Under the pieces are notes generated by a model that saw only the letters and a list, made by a program, of their open reading frames with translations, was not told the DNA's origin and did no database searches. The position numbers were made by a program, and so were the translations under genes. DNA of 64,000 nucleotides from the NCBI GenBank assembly GCA_018398585.1, contig JAGTTD010000001.1:1614501-1678500 (forward strand), given 5' to 3'. The stretch comes from Simmondsia chinensis (Eukaryota > Streptophyta > Magnoliopsida > Caryophyllales > Simmondsiaceae). Each line of letters opens with the position of its first letter. Position 1 is the first letter of the stretch. Shown piece by piece: positions 34,529-46,228 of the stretch.

Positions 34529-34589
34529 CATTCTAAGTAAACTGAACAAATTAATATCTTCTATTTACAATTTTCGTTGGCACCAAAAA

Positions 34590-34935
34590 AAAAATTATTT
34601 AAAATCACCCTTGCAGGGAAATCTTGTCGCTAATTATCAAAAAAAAAATCCATGCAAATACCAGAAATCTGAACTTCGTTTCAATGAATTGCTGATACAA
34701 CAAAGCAAAATTGCCAAATGCCTATCTGGTTTTATTTTCTATTTCCAATAATTTTTAAAAACCTAAAACTCAGATTTAAAAAATGATATATCCAATTTCC
34801 CATTTTTGCTTTTAGTTTTCCCCAAATTTAAGTGAAAACTAAAACACAGAAAACCCAATTTTTTAAAATTTGATTTTTAATTCCTCAAAAACAGAAAATT
34901 ACAAATGAAAAACTGATACAAAACAAGTCTTATAA
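34590..34935. other. Short LINE end and MITE-like sequence
   Basis: 34590-34648 ends tcttgtcgctaattatc plus poly-A, a very short LINE 3' end. 34660-34935 contains phrases (cagatttaaaaaatg, aaaactaaaacacagaaaac, ctgatacaaaacaagt) shared with segments near 38610-38822 and 50045-50185, probably a small AT-rich MITE family. No gene. Confidence 0.4.
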
Positions 34936-35173
34936 GAAGTTAATAGTCAATAATTGTGTTATATGTATTATTTATTTACATTTAATAGCTACAAACTATC
35001 ACTTACCATATACCAATCAACAAACAACTATCAGCTAGCCAGTACAGCTAAGCCAACAGCCAACCGCCAAATGCAAACCGCAGACGGCAAACAGAGCCTA
35101 AAAATCCGCTAGTTTTCAAACTCGGACTTTCAATCCCCAAAAAACCAAAAAATGCAAACAAAAATGATACAAA

Positions 35174-35426
35174 CAAACAACAACAAACCCAGTGCCTCAA
35201 GGGCTCCCATATAAGTAGGGTCTGGAAGGGATGGATGTACGCAGCCTTACCCCTTCAGGATGTAACCCTGCCGAGAGGCTGTTTCCTAAGACCCCCAACC
35301 TTATAGGATTGGCAATACGAGGACTTGTAAGGAGGTCACCTATCCTAGTACTACTCTCACCCAAGCACGCTTAACTTTAAAATTTTAATGGGATCCGGTT
35401 GTATTAGTGCCTGATAAATAAACCCT
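35174..35426 (-). mobile_element. 5S-headed SINE, copy J, full length (253 bp)
   Basis: Minus strand: CAACAAC tail at the left, the shared tail, a linker with aaccttataggattggcaa (same as copy C), then the whole 5S part (aggaggtcacctatcctagt, cccaagcacgcttaacttta, aatgggatccggttgtatta). Target duplication aaacaaaaatgatacaaa (35156-35173) and aaacaaaaacgatacaaa (35427-35444), one mismatch. Confidence 0.93.
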
Positions 35427-35933
35427 AAACAAAAACGATACAAAACAAGCCGTATAAGAAGATAATAGTGAATAATTATCTTTCATTAGCCACCAAAATA
35501 ACCAATCCACTATGCATAATCCAACCCAACGCAACAAATGACAAGTAACCTTGTTCTTTTCCTTAACCAAATTTACCCATGAAATGAGGCCACATTCAAG
35601 GGCAAATGAATACTACCCACCTCTGAAATGCAGCCAAAACATTTGACCTATGCGGTTAAAATCTTACCAATTAACATCCAAATATGCCTGAATGAAAATT
35701 CATTTGTTTCCACTTCCATTTAGGACTTGTAAATGTAGCCCTAAATGACTGGAACCTAATAACAATAATAATACTAGATGCACAGAATTTCGTACCGAAA
35801 AGTTTATAAGAACTATATACATGGCATACTTTACATACAATAAAGTTTGGAGTGCTTTAATATCATTGCCATGTGTATAGCTTTGTGAAAGTTTCTCTGT
35901 ACGAAAGCTTATACATCTAGTGTTTTTGTTTCT

Positions 35934-37687
35934 TTATAATGGCCTAGAGCGCCTTCGCCTCCAGCCTGACCTGCCAAGCAGCAGCATCCTTCTCCTATGG
36001 TGGCGACTAACCGGAAGGACACTATCAATATCTGTAACACGACGGCGCACTGCAGTAATATCATCATCGTCGTCGTCAACATCAACTCTGTCATTATCGT
36101 CGCCATCATCATACGAGTTAAAGGCTCTTCTATATGCTGGGCGCAAATGAAAACCAGAGTTTCTGCCTCTGTTACCAGAAAAGGGTCCATCAGAAAGATC
36201 ATCATCAGAATACTCATCCAAGAGGCCATCATCATCCACTTCGATGTTTCGGTAGAATGGGTTATAATTCTGCTCTATAACATAATCCCCAACGACAATG
36301 GAACCAGGACTTAGCCCTAGGGCACTCATGACATCCCGGTATTCTCTTTGCTGTTCAAGCCTCTTCCATTTCTCTTCATGTTCAGGATCCACGTCTCTGG
36401 GGCGGGCCCATGGATGCTCAGTTTTCACGTGCTTTTTCAGCTGTTTGAAGCTACCAACAAAGGAGCAATTATCCTGCATACACGTTCTCTTCTTCTTGTT
36501 AAGATACTTCCGAGCTGCTTCCACTACTGTCCAGCCCTTGACCTATTGACACAGCACAAAAGAAGAGATTTAATGATAGTACATAGGGGTGTAAGTGACC
36601 TCGCAAGCCAGTTCGTCATAAAGCTCAAAAAGCTCAACTTGAGCTCGTTTAGCTTATCGAGCCAAGGCTTGTGCCTTTCTTAATATAAGATATTTGCTTA
36701 AATATTGCCCAATCAAGCAAAATTTGAGCCTAAATAAGGTGAGCGTAAGCTTAAATGAGCCCCAATAAGTCTAGATTGAGCTTAAATAAGCAGAAATAGC
36801 TTAATTGGAAGCTCGCCGAGCTTACATCGAGCCTGACCTTTTGACGAGCCAAGCTCAAGTTTGAACTTTCCGAGCTCAGCGAGCTTCGAGCCGAGCCTCA
36901 TGGCTAGTAGGGGCTCAGCTCAGTCCAAATACACCCCTAATTGTAGAGAATGTGATCTCTCTATCACATTTGTTAGACTGTTTGCTAGGATTTGAATAGA
37001 ATAATATTTTCCAGTCGATATAGGATATTCTAGTTATAGTTATTTCAGTAATCTCCTGTCGATGATATTCTACATGTGGTGCTTGTCCTCTCAACATCAG
37101 TCATAACTTATCTAACATTTTAGTTGTAGTGACTTCTGAGAAGTAATTTCCTAATTAATTAGTATTTATCTCCTTAGTTATTCAACATATATTAGTTTTT
37201 GCCTATAATATACCTTTATAATTCATTATTTTCAGTTTTTTGAGAATTACGACTGACTTTTGTTTTAGGGTAGCAAGTTATGCTACATTACCTGTCCTCG
37301 ACACAAAGGGCATAGTAGTTCAGATACTTCAACTTTGCCGTCAGACCAGCAAGAACCGAGCCCTGAAACGTCACCGCCAGAAGATGCCGCCTTAGTGTAG
37401 GCTTTCTTATACTGCTCAAGGCAATTGGAGAAACGCTGGCTGGTGGCACACATGTAAGGGCGGCAGCCCTTGTTGTAAGATGAGCAGAGGAGGAGCACCG
37501 CATTGTGAGGGGACTCCATGCAAACCGCGCAAGTTGCGTCTTCCCAGTCTTTCTTCTCCCATGATTTATGCTTTTTATTATTCACGCCTTTCAACGCCTT
37601 GTGAGAGCAGGTTGGAATCCGACATGGGTTGACCTGGTCATTTCGGAAACTGGACTTGAGCCGTCTCACTCTGCTAACTCTCGCCAT
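35934..37687 (-). CDS. DUF1644 zinc-ribbon protein, two coding exons, 334 aa
   Basis: CDS exons 37687-37292 and 36542-35934 (GT-AG, phase 0). The start MARVSRVRRLK follows a spliced leader: an acceptor cag lies just upstream, so the longer upstream frame is intron. Cysteine motifs lie in the family order: NPCRIPTCSH, DATCAVCMESPHNAVLLLC, KGCRPYMCATSQRFSNCLEQYKKA, ELLCPLCRGQVKGWTVVEAA, then a C2H2-like CMQDNCSFVGSFKQLKKHVK..H. A DYVIEQ segment follows, then a long acidic Asp-rich run (VDVDDDDDD) and a basic Arg-rich end. DUF1644 is a plant-specific family; members have been linked to stress responses, but the biochemical role is not established. The frame looks intact. The coding intron carries a MITE and the 5' UTR intron is 4.4 kb. 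Confidence 0.9.
36585..36938. mobile_element. GAGCC/GCTCG MITE in the DUF1644 intron
   Basis: A 354-bp element with ends aggggtgtaagtg and caaatacacccct (inverted AGGGGTGTA), inside the 749-bp coding intron (36543-37291). The interior has the same gagctcgtttagcttatcga and cgagccgagcctc units as the 17098-17487 copy. No clear target duplication. Confidence 0.8.
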
Positions 37688-38086
37688 TATGAGGTCAACC
37701 CTGAAACGAATAAAGAAAAGCATAAACAAAAGCATATAAATGAAGGTGATAACATATGCAAGAAGAATATCCACCAAGAACATAACAAATTTCGACCTGA
37801 GCAATCAAGATATGTTAGATAAAGCCCAAATCGCCATTGTGACCAATATGAAGTTGTGAAAGATACTGATCATCTCATCTCATTATTTGGGTGTGGAAAA
37901 GGGGGCGGCTTCATACCAACATAGTGCAAATAAATGATGAACGAATAAAAATACCACCACCACATAATCAACTTTTAACCAGAAAATATGCACCAGAATG
38001 ATGAAGAAATATGAAAGAACTCAGCTGCCCTTCTGCAGGATTTGCAGCACGTCGATCCTTCCCTTCCACAACATCATAGTTTCACA

Positions 38087-38426
38087 GCATATTTACACTA
38101 ATGGTCCCTAATGTCTACAAGTTTGTTCAAATTGATATCTCATCTTCTTCTTATAAATTCGTTCAAATTGGTCCTAATCTCTTTTCTTAAATACTCTTAT
38201 TTATTGTAAAATAAAATCGGTCCCTCTTTTAATCTTTACCTAGTATTGGGCACCAAATTGGGGGACCAATTTTGCAATGAACTAAAAATGAGAGACTATA
38301 TAAAAAAAAAAATAGGGATCCATTTGAGCAAACTTGCAAAATAAAGGATCACTTTGAATGACGAAAAAGATAAACGACTGGCTTGAACAAATTTACAAAC
38401 ATTAGGGACCAACAAAGTAAATAACT
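38087..38426. mobile_element. Mutator-like MITE with about 45-bp inverted ends and 10-bp TSD
   Basis: The left end (atttacactaatggtcccta, atgtctacaagtttgttc) and the right end in reverse complement (atttactttgttggtcccta, atgtttgtaaatttgttc) pair over about 45 bp. Exact 10-bp target duplication tagtttcaca at 38077-38086 and 38427-38436. Duplication length and long inverted ends suit Mutator-like elements. The 563-bp element at 42949-43511 has matching ends. Confidence 0.8.
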
Positions 38427-38609
38427 TAGTTTCACATGAGTTGTTTCACCAAAATCTTAACATGATCTCTCATTGATAATGACATTTCAGATCATAGAAA
38501 AAAATAACAAATGCAAGCCCAGGTGCAAGGCAAAAGAAGCATGCATGCCATGAGGCCATTGAATAGAATAATTGCTGCTCCACATATAAACGGAAACCTA
38601 TGGGCCTCA

Positions 38610-38822
38610 CTGGTAATGTATTCTGTTTGTAGTTTTTGGTTTTTACAAAATTAAAGATCAAGTTCTGGAGACAATCTTTTGTCTTTGGTTTTCTATCTTT
38701 TAGTACTCAAACTAGGAAAAAATTGAAAACAGAACACCCAAAACAATAGAACCATTACTAAAATATGCTTTTAAATTTCTCAAAAAACAAAAACCGCAAA
38801 CAAAAGATCACATAGACCCTAA
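38610..38822. mobile_element. Small AT-rich MITE
   Basis: The left end (ggtaatgtattctgtttgta, gtttttggttttt) pairs with the right end read in reverse (ttagggtctatgtgatcttt, tgtttgcggtttttg). Related phrases occur at 34660-34935 and 50045-50185. Non-coding. Confidence 0.55.
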
Positions 38823-39752
38823 CATTTGCCTCAAGTTCAAACATGAAAAGGCTTACTTTCTTAAGCAATTTTTTTACCACAATTCCAGCACAAAATAAAA
38901 TTATATCTCCAAACTTTTCAGGGGAAGGAGATCCTAGTCACTGTTAGATGGGGGCGCTGATTAGCAGAAAACCATTGCAATAAAATCTCGATTCACCTCC
39001 CACTCCAATCAAAGAAAAGAACCCAGAAAGGATTTTTTTTTTTTTTTTTTAATGAAAAAAAAAACACAAGAAAGGAAGGATTTTGTATAAAAGAGAAAAC
39101 CGTGGAGGCTTACCGATACAGGTTGAAGCCCTAGGACAAGAGGTTACCGATACAATTCTCCAACCCAGCACACCCACCAAGAAAATAGAGCAGAAAGCTC
39201 CATTATTCAAGCCCGTGCAAGTGACTTGACCAGCAAGGAACAAAATTTGGATTGACAAGCATGATCTGCTAAATTACATAAATTGCTTCCAAATGGGAAC
39301 ATCAACAGTTAAATATATCAGCTATACTTTTCAGTTCTGCACACTAGCCACAGAAACAGTCCATATAAAAGCTCTAAGCAGCACACTCTGGAGATGCAAG
39401 TTAGTTAGGTGAACTCTCAATTTAAGGATAAGTACTAGTCAACGAGAAGCAAAAATTTTCAGACTTCTAAAATGCTTATGCTCTTTCTAAAGATCTTTTA
39501 GACTTTGGCACAGTACAGCACAGCGACACACTACGGGAGAAATAAAGAAGATCAGCATCATCCAAAGAAAAAGAAGATGTGACTTTTATCAGGTAATAAT
39601 TACCAAGTGGAAAGAGGAAAATGTGACTTAATTAAGAACCAAACATCAGATTGGACACTAATACCCGTGAAAACATATTGCAAAGACTAATTCAATTAAG
39701 AAAAACCTACTGCAGATATACTTTGATGCCAAGGCATAACAATGGATTGATA

Positions 39753-40110
39753 ATGTTGGAAGTCCCACAGTGCTAATATGCTGAGAACATTCTTCCCTTA
39801 AGCCAGTTTTCTACAATGAAGTTAGGTCCAATATCTTTACATATAGTTAAGAACAACTTTATACAATAACGTGCCCACTCACACGAAGGTCCACTTTCTT
39901 CTTGTGCTAGAATTAGTATTAATATTAACGAGTGAGCACCATCTGGACTCGATGAGACCTCAGTGTCAAAAGGGCTTGTGAAGGGGTCGTTGAAGACACA
40001 ACGGGTGCATCTAATAAAGATATTTCATATCGAAGTTTGTTATAAAAAAAGATCTATATATAAGCCTGGCAATACCTACTGTCAACTCAGTCTTGTATGC
40101 GCACTTCAAG
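39753..40110 (+). repeat. LTR-like fragment
   Basis: Begins gttggaagtcccacagtgct, a phrase like the starts of many plant LTR and TRIM repeats (TGTTGGAAGTCCCACA). It contains gacctcagtgtcaaaagggc and a TATA-like ctatatataagcctgg near 40053. No second copy or primer site lies nearby. Confidence 0.4.
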
Positions 40111-42063
40111 TGCCAACTCCGTAGACTAGGCACACGCCCGATGATAATTATGGCATGAAAGTAAGTTAGAGATGAGAGTCATGCTCCAACTGTTCCTCTT
40201 TCTCATCACCCGACATCTTGGCCGACATATCCAAGAAAAACATGTCCTTTTCCATGGCATAAACAAAGGGTCAAAGAGGGCAATGAATGTTAAAGAGACT
40301 CACATCTAAAGGAAGAGAGTTGATGGCTTCACGTGTGAACCCAATAGCAAAATCTCACATGCTATACATTATACAGAAACTAGCAAAACTTCAATTTTGA
40401 GCTACAATGGCCTTGCAAATTATTAGGTGGTGCAACTTAAAATCATCAAATCCAAGAGCTGGCTGCTGACTTCTTCTCCTATTAAAAACCAAGAGGCTGC
40501 ATGTCCTGATTGATTTTCCAACCGGATCTGAAGATGGCCACAATAGTAAATCAAATAGCAATTTCAAAATTCCCAAAGTGTAATATAAGGTATTATAAAT
40601 CCAAGGCGGATCAAAAAAGCCTGCAGGCAACCTAACTAACAGTTTTCATGGAACCACTTCAATTCCTTCTACCAAGCAATGCATCTGCAGATTACTGTGA
40701 ACTAAGACAATATTATAGCTCCTACTTGATAAGAAGAAACATCTTAATTGGGGGACAACTGTGCTACCTTTACTTCCTGTCCTGTGAAAATACTAAATCA
40801 AACATTGGTCAGAAGTACTTTCTCACTAACTAGATCTCCACTGAAATATGCAACCTCCACCCTCTAACAAACGGAAGGTTCAAATATGAGAAAATCCTAC
40901 ACCATAGGGGAATTGTGCGACAATTTTTCCGAGATGACTGTAGTTACCCAATAAAAAAGGCAAGATATTTCTTTCTAATTCGACCAAGTAGACCAACTCT
41001 GAGTTGAACATAAATATATCAGCCCGAGAACAAAAAGACCCAGCACAAATAGATCCGCAAAGACTACATTTGGAACACAAGAAGTCTACATTATTAGAAT
41101 ACAAGTGGAAAAGCTTCTGATCAGGCAGCAATAGATCCCAGACATCAGCACAAATATCCTCCGTCCTTTCTCCAACCCTTTTGCTGACTTTCTTCAAGAT
41201 CCCTCCCTTTCTTTTCACACCAATAGGCGTCAAACCATGGACTCAAATAATATGTCTACAGCCCTGATGTAACGGATTCAGTAGTGGATTATTGTGACAG
41301 TGTTGCACGACATTATCTAAGGTTAACAACACCAATAACGCAGTGTAACTGCGAACCGCAATTTTATTCTATTAGTCCAACCTAATATTTGCAACAGGAA
41401 ATGAATGGCGATGCACAAATAGTGAATTTCTCATAGACATGCTTCAAATTCACACAAGAAAATAATATATTAGCCCAATTCTCGCAATTTGAAGGGCATA
41501 GGACGAAGAAATCAGCATCAGACTATTTTCAAAAGCTCCCTCATATGCTGCAACTACACACGCCAGTTCCAACTATGATGCCAGGACTCCATAAAAGAGG
41601 ACGTTAGAATATCACATATGCTACATCCTACAGTGAACTTTTTGGCAGAATCCCTCCTTTTGCATCAATGCTGGAATCATTATTGTGGAAACGTAGAGAT
41701 AGACAGGGAGAAGACAAGTTGGTCATTTGCTCCCTTCCAAGAACAGTGATTCATAGTTGCATGCAAATAGATTTTCTAACGTCCAAATTCCCAATTTACT
41801 ATCTTTCATTCAAAAAGTCTCCCAATTTCTTGTCAGAACGGCGTTTCTATGCAAACCAGTCATCAAACTATAGCCAGGAAACACAAAATCAAACTGAAGC
41901 CACAATCCATCAACGTTTCAAACATATCCAAACAACCAGAAACAACAACAGAAACACAATCACATGAATCATTACGAAACCCTAATCACCCAATCCAAAA
42001 ATTCACAATTCCACGCAAAACCCTAGAAAATCAAACCCGAAACAAAGCCTAATCTTTACGTAC

Positions 42064-42240
42064 CTGAACGATCTCGCTGAAGCACCAATTGAAGACGAAA
42101 CAGAGAAGGAAAACAAAGATCCTGAAGGTTGGATAAAGAGAGAGAGAAAGAGAAGACGAAAAAAAAAGCGATCTTTCGTTCAGATTCAAGAAGCGCAGCG
42201 ATGGCGGAGGCTCAGAAGAGAGAGAAAATTTAATGTATAA
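42064..42240 (-). promoter_or_regulatory. DUF1644 leader exon and core promoter
   Basis: On the minus strand a TATA box (ctatttata, about 42234-42243) is followed by a GA/CT-rich leader with cttctgagcctccgccatcg and gcgcttcttgaatctgaacg, and a donor at 42063. The first 5' UTR exon would be about 150-170 nt. Inferred from signals only. Confidence 0.55.
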
Positions 42241-42249
42241 ATAGGGGAA

Positions 42250-42948
42250 ACGGAGGATGGGATCATGGTGGTGTCACTTTTACGCCATTGCAGAAGAAGA
42301 TGAGAGAGAGAGAGAGAGAGAGAAACGAAGGAGGGGAGGGGGGAGAGAGAGAGTAGACACCACGCAGGCCTCGATGCACGTGGACTCTCTACTCCCCTCT
42401 ATTTGCTTCTTTCTTTTTGGGGTTTTTTTTGTCATTTTATCACCTAAATTTTATATTATCTAACGTTTAATTATTCAAATTTTTTTAAATTTTTAACCGC
42501 TTAAAAAAAAATTTTGATTACAAATGACCACTGGATAAAATATTTCGTTAGAAAAATATAGCATTCCATGTAATTTTAAAATATTATATAATATATAATT
42601 TTTAACTCACTTCTTTAAGTGATATTGAAGGGTTAATATGTAAAAGAGTACACTAAGTGTTCCTTCTAATTTTAGTATTATTTATAAATAATCACTTATA
42701 TTTTATAATATATAATTTTTAATTTTTTATAATATATAGCTTTTGATTACTAAAATTAAGAATGAAAATGGAATATTTTAAAATTGAATAGAATATTCTA
42801 TTTTTCCTAGCGAATATTCTATATGGCTGTCATTTGCAATAAAAAAAAATTTTTAGGTGGTTAAAAGCAAAAAAAAAAAATATTTAATGGTTAAAAGTTA
42901 AATAGCATAAAACTTAAGTGGTAAAATGTAAAAAAAACCCTTTTTTTT
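42250..42948. other. Upstream of DUF1644: GA microsatellite and AT-rich DNA
   Basis: A (GA)n tract at about 42301-42355, then AT-rich sequence with several mirrored phrases (aaaattttagg/cctaaattt; gaatattctattt) suggesting a decayed foldback element at about 42425-42940. No gene. Confidence 0.5.
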
Positions 42949-43511
42949 GAGTTATTTACACCGTTGGTCCCTACTCTTTCTAAATTTATTTAAATTAATT
43001 TTTTTATTTTTTATTTAAATTAGTTTCTTATTTTTATAATTTTATTAAAATTGGTCTCTCATCTTTTTTAAATTAGTTCATAATCTTTTTTTTTCTTTTT
43101 TTTTTTAGTTATTTACGCCATTGGTCCTTTCTCTTTTTAAATTTATTTAAATTAGTTTCTTTTTTTTTGTTTAAATTGGTCCTTTATCTTTATAACTTTG
43201 TTAAAATTAGTCCCTCATTTTTTTTTAAATTAGTTCATTATCTTTTCTTTTATTCAAAATGGTCTCCTATATTTTATTTTATGACAAAATTAATCTCTCA
43301 TATGGTAGCTAAATTAGTCAAAAATTTAAACAATGAAGGACCACATTTGTTATTACATAGAATATTATGGACCATCTTGAACAAAAAAAAAATAAAGGAC
43401 TTAATTTGAAAAAACTTTAAAAAAATGAGAAATTAATTTGAACAAAATAAAAGATAAGAGTCTAATTTTAATAAATTTATAAACATGAGGGACTAACGGT
43501 GTAAATAACTC
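42949..43511. mobile_element. Mutator-like MITE, 563 bp, about 50-bp inverted ends
   Basis: The left end gagttatttacaccgttggt, ccctactctttctaaattta matches the right end in reverse complement (gagttatttacaccgttagt, ccctcatgtttataaattta). The interior has repeated aaattggtccctcat phrases in both directions. Flanks are T-runs, so the target duplication cannot be read. Confidence 0.8.
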
Positions 43512-45336
43512 TTTCTTTTTTCTTCTTTTTATAATAATACATTTATATTAATATTAATAAAGTAACTATTTTAAAACTTTAAGCTGATTTTATGTTCTAA
43601 TATTTTATAATAAATTTGTCACTTGGGTGACCATTTAACATTTGGTTACATGATGTTTCAATACATATAATAGCTATGTTCGGGGACACCATTTTCACAT
43701 CTTTTTGATCAGCATTTAGCTTTTTGACTGATCAAACAGCTAAACACTATGTTTGGTAATAATTTTTTTCTTAGAGTTTTCTGCAGCTTTTAGCGTTTAG
43801 AAAAAGCCGTTACTAATAGCTTTTATAAGAAATACTAATGTCTGAAAATTTAGGGCAAATATGTAGTAGTATTATGAGATTTTGTTTATTTATTTTTTAG
43901 CACACAAATTTTATGAAATAATATTTTAGCACAAAAGTACATAATTTTAACAAAATAAAAAAAAGCCCAACTTTTCTTTATTTCTGTTCAAAAAAAAACT
44001 TTTCTTTATTAGCAGTGTAGAAGAGATGAATAGTAAGAAAATTGTGAGTTTATCAACAAATAACAACAAATTTCACAATATTTTAAGCTGTCATTTGAAC
44101 TCTTTTAAATGCATGTAACTTTTGGACTAACCCAAAAATTTATCACTTGAATCTCCTATGCTAAAATTGGGTCAAGTTTTCAAAATTCGGCTAATGTTAC
44201 CAAAAATGCTACTATAATAAATAATTATGATAATGTATAGAAATTACACGAATATTTTTAGCAAGAAATTCAAAAAATTAACATAAAAATTTACTATATT
44301 ATAATAAAAGATACATATATATAAATATATAAGATGTATTCACTTAACTGGTAAAAGTTTTAAATCTTAGAATATATTAATATGTAAGTTCAAATATCAA
44401 AATATTTAGGTTATAGATACTCAATTCTAATAATATCTAAGAGATAAACTTTTTTAATTTTAAATTATTAAATAAATAAATAAATCATTATTTTAGAGCT
44501 GAACAAGTAATATTTTAAAGGAAAAATTGATGCACATATTACGTAATATCATCTTCATAGAATATAATCTCATCTTTTGACTTGATTAAATTAAATAAAA
44601 TACTTCTTTTATATTTAAGAAAGAGTTAATTATAATTATAATATTTATTATTATACTCTGTATATCTTTTTAAGTGTATCAATTTAGTCATTTTAAAATT
44701 AAAATTGTTACAGTTAAATCTAATATTGAAAATTAAACATTAATTTGTTATTAAATCATAACGTTAAGTATGTATTGCAAATACATATTCACCTACATAA
44801 ACATTGATTGGCACCCCCTCCATATGAAAAATATATGCACCAAAGGTAATGTACTTTGTCTATCATGTTAATTCAATCCATGTACTTTAATTATATTGAT
44901 TTATTTCCTATACAATTTATACCATGTCAGTTTGATTTTTGGCATAAAATTATGTTAAGTTATTAATAAAAATTTTAATGTAGGTTCGATTAAATTGCAG
45001 AGGGGACTAAATGGACATAATTAAACGTATAATAACTAAATTGACAGAATAAAAAAAGTATAGGGACATTTGGTAAATAACCCTTCGTTTTAACATGGAA
45101 CTTGACTGGAACAATTTCAATTATACAAAAATTAAATTGAAGGAATTAAATGTTTAAAAACTAAATTAACACGATAAGTATAAATAACACGTAAAAGAGG
45201 TAACTATTTTTAACTTTATCATACCCCTTCATTGATGCATCCTGAAGTGGATTTTGACTTGAGCATCAACAATTTTAATTTGAAATTTTAGGTTTGAATG
45301 TGATACATGACCATCAGCCTTGAAATTAATTCTTGT

Positions 45337-45340
<4 letters not shown>
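43512..45340. other. Intergenic AT-rich DNA with MITE-like remnants
   Basis: 43670-43850 has hAT-MITE-like phrases (tgttcggggacaccatttt, aaacactatgtttggtaat). 44870-45085 is a foldback-like segment (aattcaatccatgtacttta on one side, aaagtatagggacatttggt on the other) resembling 15065-15480. No gene. Confidence 0.45.

Positions 45341-45382
<42 letters not shown>
45340..45382. repeat. (TA)n microsatellite
   Basis: About 40 bp of pure TA repeat, directly next to the 3' end of the LINE-like segment to its right, as if it grew from a LINE tail. Confidence 0.95.
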
Positions 45383-45385
<3 letters not shown>

Positions 45386-45388
<3 letters not shown>

Positions 45389-46200
45389 ATTATCGGTAAA
45401 GCCGTAGTACATACCGGGCCTCGACAAGGCGAGACCTCAACCATCCCGTAAAACGGAGATGGGTACAAAAAATCCAAAACAACAACGGGAAAAATCAAAC
45501 ACCAAAAAACAAACGGGGCAACATCGCACGAACAGGAGAGGACTAGACACTAGCAAGGCACCAGTTGAATCCAAAGCAGGCACACATACAGCCACATCAT
45601 CCATTCAAAGACGGACAACCTCAAGAGGATGAAAAACAGGAAAGGAATTCCCCCTCCCCCGTATTGCAAGCAAGGTTCCAGAAATGGGACCAGACAGGGA
45701 GGGAACCGAGCCCACAACACAAGGAAGATAGAGGAAAACCCAGATTAGCAGGTGAAGACAGGAATCCTCTTGAGGAAAAACATTGTCGTTGTGACAAAGG
45801 TGTAGCAAGTGGTTCACATCAACGAAAACATAACCACACCCTACTAGACTAGTCCTAAGAGCAATGATGCTGGCACAAGAGTGGTGCTGAAACAATAATG
45901 TTTTGCCAGGATCAGAACAACAAAAAACAACATAAAGGCGTAAAATAAAACAAAAGTAGAACCCCGTTGAGACAACAAAAACCTAGTCGGGTGGTGGCAG
46001 TGGGACGGCCAAGGAGCTTGGCGGCGAAGTTGTGGCCCGGTGGCACAGGGTGGAGACTGGCGGAGGAAGGAGACCCGGCAGTGAATGGTCGGTGGAGGGA
46101 GCAAGTGGTCGACCGTCGCAGCCGGCCGTCAAGCATCCACCACCCACGAAGATTGGAGGGGGGAGAAGAAGGGTCCCCCCCACGCATGAGTGCCGGGAAG
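45386..46200 (-). mobile_element. LINE 3' region, putative
   Basis: On the minus strand it ends in acggctttaccgataattat and runs into the TA microsatellite, like the other LINE ends. The body (to about 46200) is G/C-richer than the flanks, with only short frames and no reverse-transcriptase motif. The 5' boundary is unclear; the TRIM begins at 46229. Confidence 0.5.
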
Positions 46201-46228
46201 GGAAGAGGGGTCCCCCTTTGGCGGTGGA

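Larger units (their letters stand above)
37701..42063 (-). other. 5' UTR intron of the DUF1644 gene, 4.36 kb
   Basis: Donor at 42063 (tcgttcag|gtacgtaaag) and acceptor at 37701 (attcgtttcag|GGTTGACC), giving a leader that joins 13 nt upstream of the ATG. It holds a MULE-like MITE (38087-38426), another MITE (38610-38822), an LTR-like fragment (39753-40110), and otherwise unremarkable DNA. Smaller leader exons inside it cannot be ruled out. Confidence 0.6.

Noticed and set aside
37288..37822. Longer start for the DUF1644 protein with a hydrophobic N-terminus
   Set aside because: The upstream in-frame extension crosses a good 3' splice site (tttcag) and reads as intron. The family starts near MARVSR.
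39093..39240. Possible second copy of the 59937 tRNA-like SINE
   Set aside because: Only a short phrase (caggacaagaggttac-like) is shared and no box A or B pair is found.
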